From NCBI GenBank assembly GCA_038098605.1, contig JAZDUA010000269.1:1218001-1282000 (forward strand): a stretch of 64,000 bases of DNA, written 5' to 3'. The notes below the pieces were generated by a model. That model was not told where the DNA came from, ran no database searches, and worked only from the letters and a program-made list of their open reading frames with translations. The first letter of the stretch is position 1, and every line of letters begins with the position of its first letter. Of this stretch, positions 58,490-64,000 are shown piece after piece. The stretch is from Gryllus longicercus (Eukaryota > Arthropoda > Insecta > Orthoptera > Gryllidae). The position numbers and the translations under genes are program-made.

Positions 58490-59185
58490 ACGGCCTTGCG
58501 AAACCATGGCGGAGGAGTCTGACATTTTTCATGAAATAATTATAAACGTTGTCATTGCCAACAATAGTACTATTGTTGGCAATGACAACGTTTATAATTA
58601 TTTCATGAAAAATGCCAACGATAACGCACCACAACACCTGACATTTGAAGTTGTTAAATGTATGTTGGAAAAAAGACCGGGGACAGAGAGTTAAAATGAT
58701 AATGGAGCATGTTACTAATCAATAATTACCTATATCTTCTTAATAAGAGGATTGAAATTCCCATTATCACAATACTGGGAAAGTTAAAATATGCAGTAAC
58801 AACTGATAAAAACATTGTTAATTCATGTGTTTCAACCGGAGGAACACTGACTTATTCTATCGCCATCGACCAAACTCTCTCGCCCTAGATGACCTCCATG
58901 CCCTTATATTACCTTTTTCTTCATGTTTAGTTCGCACATTGAGATTTGTTTAACAAGTGCGCTCTGGGCGTAGGGTCTGCCCCTTCCACTCGTACCCTTA
59001 TTCGGTGAATTGATAAACACGACCACTGTCAAATTAAATTTTAATGCACACAAATTTAATGTTAGATGTTACTAATCCAGTCTAAAAACATCGATGAAAA
59101 GTCGAGGTATTTAAACATCGAGGTTTTCATTTTCAACATCAATGCTTGCTAATATCGATGTTTTGTTGCCGATGTCACATCTTTA
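58490..59185 (-). mobile_element. hAT-like element, copy 2
   Basis: Minus-strand relative of 40351-40835; homology runs at least from 59185 to 58745. On the minus strand it encodes FINSPNKGTSGRGRPY, SMCELNMKK. Four ATCGATG/ATCGAGG-type motifs cluster at 59085-59165. The perfect palindrome at 58523-58614 lies just inside. Confidence 0.5.
58523..58614. repeat. 92-bp perfect palindrome without spacer
   Basis: Arms 58523-58568 and 58569-58614 are exactly complementary over 46 bases, checked base by base, with AGTACT at the centre and no loop. The first mismatch is 58522/58615. Confidence 0.97.
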
Positions 59186-59195
59186 GTAATTACTG

Positions 59196-59300
59196 GTCCT
59201 CACATTCGTCATTCGGCGAGTAAAGACTGCTCCTCATATTCGCCATTCGGCCAGTAAAGGCTGTTCTTCACATTCGGCATTCAGCGAGTAGTGGGCGACT
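59196..59300. repeat. 34-bp tandem repeat, three units
   Basis: Units start TCCTCACATTCGTCATTCGG, TCCTCATATTCGCCATTCGG and TCTTCACATTCGGCATTCAG. Similar CGCCGAATG phrases recur to about 59475. Confidence 0.8.
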
Positions 59301-59569
59301 GTTCTCCCTAAACCGAGTTGCCCACATTTTCCGCGAATGTTCGTTTCCTTTGTTGTGCCCGAAAAGCCGAAACTCAGCGGATGTTTGGCTCTTGGCACGG
59401 GGTAAGCAACTAGTCCTCGCCGCTCGGACTTCGGCGAGCCGTACGCCGAATTCGCCGTACGCCGAATGTGTGGAGCAGCGTTCAGGAGAGCTCTCGCATT
59501 GTCATCTTGCAGTCGCTGGTTACGTATGCATGCGACTGCCTCTGCTCTGATGAACAGCCTTCATAAAAT

Positions 59570-61390
59570 TCAATGCCAATGGCATGTTTGGAAGGTTGCT
59601 CGTTCATTTAAATAATTCGTTTTCGAAGTCCTTGGTATTGGCATTAGATCTTAGAAGACGCGTTTGCTGACGTTTGGGAATAGGAGGGCATGAAGTTTGC
59701 CGGCGGGTTCCATAAAATACTTACTGCAATTTCTAATTTCATAAAATTTCATAAGAACTGCTGAGGTCAAACTACTGAGAGCATGTCTCTTGTATCGAAT
59801 GTCAGTCGTGACTTAACGGGTGCGCACGGTATGAAATTCAGCCGTTGATATTTCCAGAAATCAATCCAATTTTGAGTGCTGGTGTTTACTAAATGTGTGC
59901 AACGACGTACTGTCCCAATTAAGGTTCAGGATATTGTTTAGATACGTTTCGTATTCAAAAAAGGATTCCAAAAACCACAATTTAAATTTTTTCAGAGAAT
60001 TGTTTGTAGAATTGATCATGTTGCTTTTCTGGATCGCCCACGACAAAGCACGTGAACGTGCTTTGGAAATAAATTCTTTATTACATTTTGATTGGACAAT
60101 GATTCTATTTCTTTTGGTTAATTAATATATTTTACAAATGAAACTAGTGGTGTATGACCCTATTTAAAGATCAATCTTTTGAACTGATTTTATTTAAGAA
60201 AAAAATTCTATAATCAGTATTATTCGTTTGCAATGTTTTTTTTTCGGTTTTCGAAAATAGCGAGAGTTCATCGCAAATGAACCAACATCACATTTTACTG
60301 TTCTTTTATACATAGAAAGGAAACAAATAAAGAAAAAATTGGGATCGTTTGTGAGAAAATGTGTGTTTAAAAATTGCAATTATTTCATGCAAAATTACGC
60401 AAAACTACTCACTTTTTTGAAAGTGTGTACTATGTAATCTAATTACAATATATGTCTTTGAACAAAACATTTATATTCTCTTGTATATGAAGTTCGTTTA
60501 GAAGTTACTAGTTATAATTCAACTGCAGCTACGTGCTAGTGTACAATAATGGGACTCAACACTTTGTATTATTTGTGATAGGATAGCATGAACTGAGACT
60601 ATATAAAAGTAAGAAGAAAACGTGAAAAATTGAAAACTACATTATCAGAAAATGCAATGAATGTGAAATTATGACCACATTGTAACGAATGTTGGAAAGA
60701 ATGTAATAGAAATGTTGAGTATTCGTTTTCTAAAATAAGTTTTCTTTTTGCGTTTAACCTTTTGTACTCAATGATTAAACAAAAAAATGCACTTGCGGTT
60801 TGTAAGAAAAAAATATTACTACTTTTGACACACTACATATACTTTCTAAAATTTAGAATATACTCAAAACAAATTTCCAACATTTTATTTTGGATTTACT
60901 CGTTTTTTTCTGTATAGTTTCTATATACCTTGTATTTTGCTTTAATAATGCTTTTAATTATTTTGTAACAAACCTATTATAACGACTACTGATATTCTCA
61001 CAGAATTCCGAACACTAGCACATCTTTTGTTTCAGAAGGTCACTTGTTCATCTATTTGATTTAAAACAATATCTCTTTTTTTCAATATTTGATTTAATGT
61101 TAAATTTATGAACTTGCTTTTCAAGTCTGAGGAGTAGAATTTTATGAGCTTTTTATAGGATAATACAGAGAAATTCTGAAGGAGATCTTTCCCTCAATAC
61201 TTTTTCATTTAATCTTCACACAAAAAACATTGTAACAGTGAAATATTATCATTCAGAGAATGGTTATGTGAGCTCATTTTGAAGAAGTTGGTTGTTCCAA
61301 ACTGTGTGTGTATATAATCGTAGCGAAATATTTAATGTTTGGAGGTTCTCCCTTAATGTAAAATATGTGAAAAAACAAAAAAACAAACAA
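59570..61390. other. No gene seen
   Basis: AT-rich sequence. Confidence 0.5.
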
Positions 61391-61396
61391 ATAAAA

Positions 61397-61578
61397 CTAA
61401 GAATACGGGCCTGATGTTAATTGCCTCTTGATCCCGAACACAAGTGGATCGGCATTTCGGTCCGTAAGTCCCGGGTTAGCAGTGGGCGTCTGTCCGCTTT
61501 GATGTGCAGTGCTCTCTGGAGGCGAAACGGAGAACTTCAACCGCGCCCCGTGTTTCGCTGTCGTCATCGACGGCGCAC
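61397..61578 (-). other. Possible 3' exon of an unrecognised gene
   Basis: On the minus strand an acceptor CGTGTTTCCAG ends at 61579, followed by a 60-codon open frame (GARLKFSVSPPESTAHQSGQ) to a stop at 61397 and then T-rich sequence. The block is GC-rich against AT-rich flanks. The residues match no family I know. Confidence 0.3.
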
Positions 61579-62349
61579 CTGGAAACACGCGATGAAAAAC
61601 TTATTAGAGTTCCGCACACCAAGAAGCGGAATGGTATTTCATAGCTCTTTAATTACAGACACACAGACAGGGAAAAGATGATTTCTAAATTGGAAACAGT
61701 TCAACGAACACCTGCTACATACAAGCAGGAAATCTCCTCGAGTGCCAGAGTGAGAACTGGATATCTCTTCAATCTAAAAATACAAGATTAATTTTATGAA
61801 AAATAACCCAATCTTTTTTTTACAATCCGAAGTTTTGAAATAAGAAATTCCTTTCGTTTAGGAATTTAAAAGTAGAAATACAGCAATATTATTACAATAT
61901 TGACAGTAATCCGCACTAAACTTTATAATTCCTTGTAAAGTTAGTAATCTTCAAGAAAACGAAATGGAAAATGTTCTTGAAATATTTTTATTTTCATTTT
62001 GTACAAGGAAAGTGAAAATTTAGGCTCTCTTTGAGTCTGCGACTCGTGCAAACGACACTGAAGCGCATTTCCTTCCACTCCAAGGCTCAGATTTCATTCC
62101 GGTTTTGCAAGAAACAAACTAAAGAATGCAATAATGTCCACGTGACATACAAAGTTTGATGTAAGCGCCCACCCTACCCATAATTCACGTCAATCGTTTG
62201 TTAAATACCTTCCTTCACCAGGAAAAAAAAGGAGTTTCTTTCAACAAATATCAATGTTTTTCATTGTGAACTGCTGTGGATTTTTCGTGGTCATATTGTG
62301 AGCTTTTAGAATAAGATTCTTTTGTATGTATGGTTGGATGAACACAAAT

Positions 62350-62615
62350 TTTTATGAGATGTCTACAAAACGGCGAATTGGAGGGAGAAGAGAAGAGAAG
62401 AGGAGGGCTCGTTTTCCAGCGACATTTTCATTTTCATAACCGGTTTCTGCACCGAAGCAACCTCTTTCGGGTACCTCTTTGGCTACGTTGACCTTTTTCT
62501 GTGCGCCGCCAAGGAACTTGCTTGCCGGGGGAGTTTGCTTCGTCACAACTTCAGATGGCATCTCCGCCACAAAAGCAAGAATCGCAGCACCATGGTCAGT
62601 GTTCATTCTCAAGTT
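62350..62615. other. Possible exon, strand uncertain
   Basis: Plus strand: acceptor GCTCGTTTTCCAG at about 62418, an open frame and a donor-like ATG|GTCAGT at about 62594. Minus strand: an 86-codon open frame with ATG inside it. The two readings exclude each other and neither is recognisable. Confidence 0.25.
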
Positions 62616-62699
62616 TAATGACCTTCCTCTCTAAACTTTTCTTTTTATCTCTTTTGGACTTTTGGAATTTCGAACAGTTTATGAGGAATCTGTAGGAGT

Positions 62700-64000
62700 A
62701 TGAGTAATTTTCTCGATCTACAAAAAAAAATATTATTTTTAGACAAAACTTGAAATAGTGTGGAAACTTAGAAATCTGTTTGCCTAGAAAGAGTTATTGT
62801 AAAAAATATATATTTTTGTAAAATAATTAAGAATAATAATTTTTCGAGCCATTTATCATTAACATTGTTTTCAATACTAGCTTGCGCCATTAAATTACAA
62901 GGACTGTTTCAGCTTCAATTTTATTATATTACATAAGATCTTAACTTATTTAAATCTCTGAAACTTGAAGCTCAATAATAATTTTTTTGTATATATTACA
63001 AACGTGCGTAGTCTCTTAAAAATATTAGCTCCGTGTTATATTCATGTTCACATACTGTTTCATAAACACATTATATTAAAACAAATTGATATTTTGCTTC
63101 CATCACTTGTCTATAATTTTCTAATGATATAAAATTGTAGAGAACTAAAGCACACACAAAGCTGCGAAAGTTATTTTTTCCATTCGTTAATAATTAATGA
63201 TCTAAGGGACAAGAAGAAATGATATGAAAGCGATACATTTGTTCTTCAAAATGCTAATATACATATTTAAGTAACCTCTTCAACCTTTGTTTGTCTCACT
63301 GCTACTTGTTAACGTTGAGCGTTACTTTTTCTTTACTTAGTGCATAATTATTTTGTGATCCTTTGTTAAAATTAATTTGTAATTGAAATAGCGTAATTGT
63401 CAGATCAGTTACACAGTTTTCACGCGACTGATTTATCAAGATCATTATCTTTTTTTCTAGCCTTGAAAGAGTTCAGTATTTACTTAAATGTCTAAGAAAA
63501 TAACAATGATCTCGAATGCAACAGTTCCCTCTGCAGACCAAATACTAAAAGATATCTGGAAAAGTAAAGATTCAGAGCTAAGTAATGTTTCAGATGATGA
63601 GAAAGTAATATTTTCAGAGATTTCAGACAATTGTTAATTGAATACCGTGCGTTACACGGAATCGTGTAATAAAACAGAAAGAAATGTAATTTTATAATGT
63701 TTATTTGATATAAAAACATGCACTGTGACGAAAATTCACAATGACGCTGTACAAATGAGCAGCTTTTGCTGCTACAGCTTTAAATATTTCAGTATTTTCT
63801 CCCGAGAACTTAACATTTTAGTCTTTTTGTTTTCTTTGATATAATGTGATAAATTGTTTCACTTTACCCGGAACCTTGACATGAATTCTTATTCCGTACA
63901 AAATTTAAGTAGTACTGTAAATCAAATAATTTTTTTTCTTTTGGTCCTCGAGTTAACGTACATTTTCGCCGAAGTTGTGGGTACATATTTATTTACCTGC
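62700..64000. other. No gene seen
   Basis: AT-rich sequence to the window edge. Confidence 0.5.

Noticed and set aside
1..64000. CRISPR arrays, operons, bacterial promoters or phage genes
   Set aside because: Introns, SINEs and a eukaryotic enzyme gene make this a nuclear insect genome; no regularly spaced repeat array was seen.

Overview
This is an insect nuclear genome window. It is AT-rich and intron-heavy, crowded with tRNA-headed SINEs, MITEs and Tc1/mariner-, PIF/Harbinger-, hAT- and pogo-like debris and microsatellites, with no bacterial-type gene packing. The repeat mix suggests a large genome, perhaps a hemimetabolous (polyneopteran) insect; that placement is a guess from general impression, not a search.

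Only one host gene can be named with confidence. It is a lysosomal-type glucosylceramidase (GBA1-like, glycoside hydrolase family 30) on the minus strand. Its TATA box and first exon lie at about 14.9 kb, five further exons run leftward to position 104, and the last exons fall off the left edge. Six exons join in consistent phase and give about 371 residues: signal peptide, the N-terminal cysteine knot, the FGGALTD block, the acid/base motif NEPS and the nucleophile motif TEACDG. The introns hold SINEs, MITEs, a deleted Tc1 element and a 316-bp tandem repeat that carries extra copies of the start of exon 2.

From 15 to 64 kb I recognise no complete host gene. The region is layered transposon remains: a 1,216-bp PIF/Harbinger-type element with 3-bp target duplication (17.97-19.18 kb), a broken mariner-like transposase (20.7-21.6 kb), at least four SINE families, three or more foldback elements and several hAT-like pieces. 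Isolated GC-rich islands (about 41.5, 43.8, 47.5 and 53.1 kb) and a few open stretches next to plausible splice sites (24.8, 61.5 and 62.5 kb) could be exons or promoters of unrecognised genes.

The points most worth following are: the tandem copies of the start of GBA exon 2; a spacer-free 92-bp perfect palindrome at 58,523-58,614; an RFX X-box beside a CREB-type site at 36.5 kb that looks like a real promoter; and a dispersed foldback repeat whose arms differ between copies but match within each copy.
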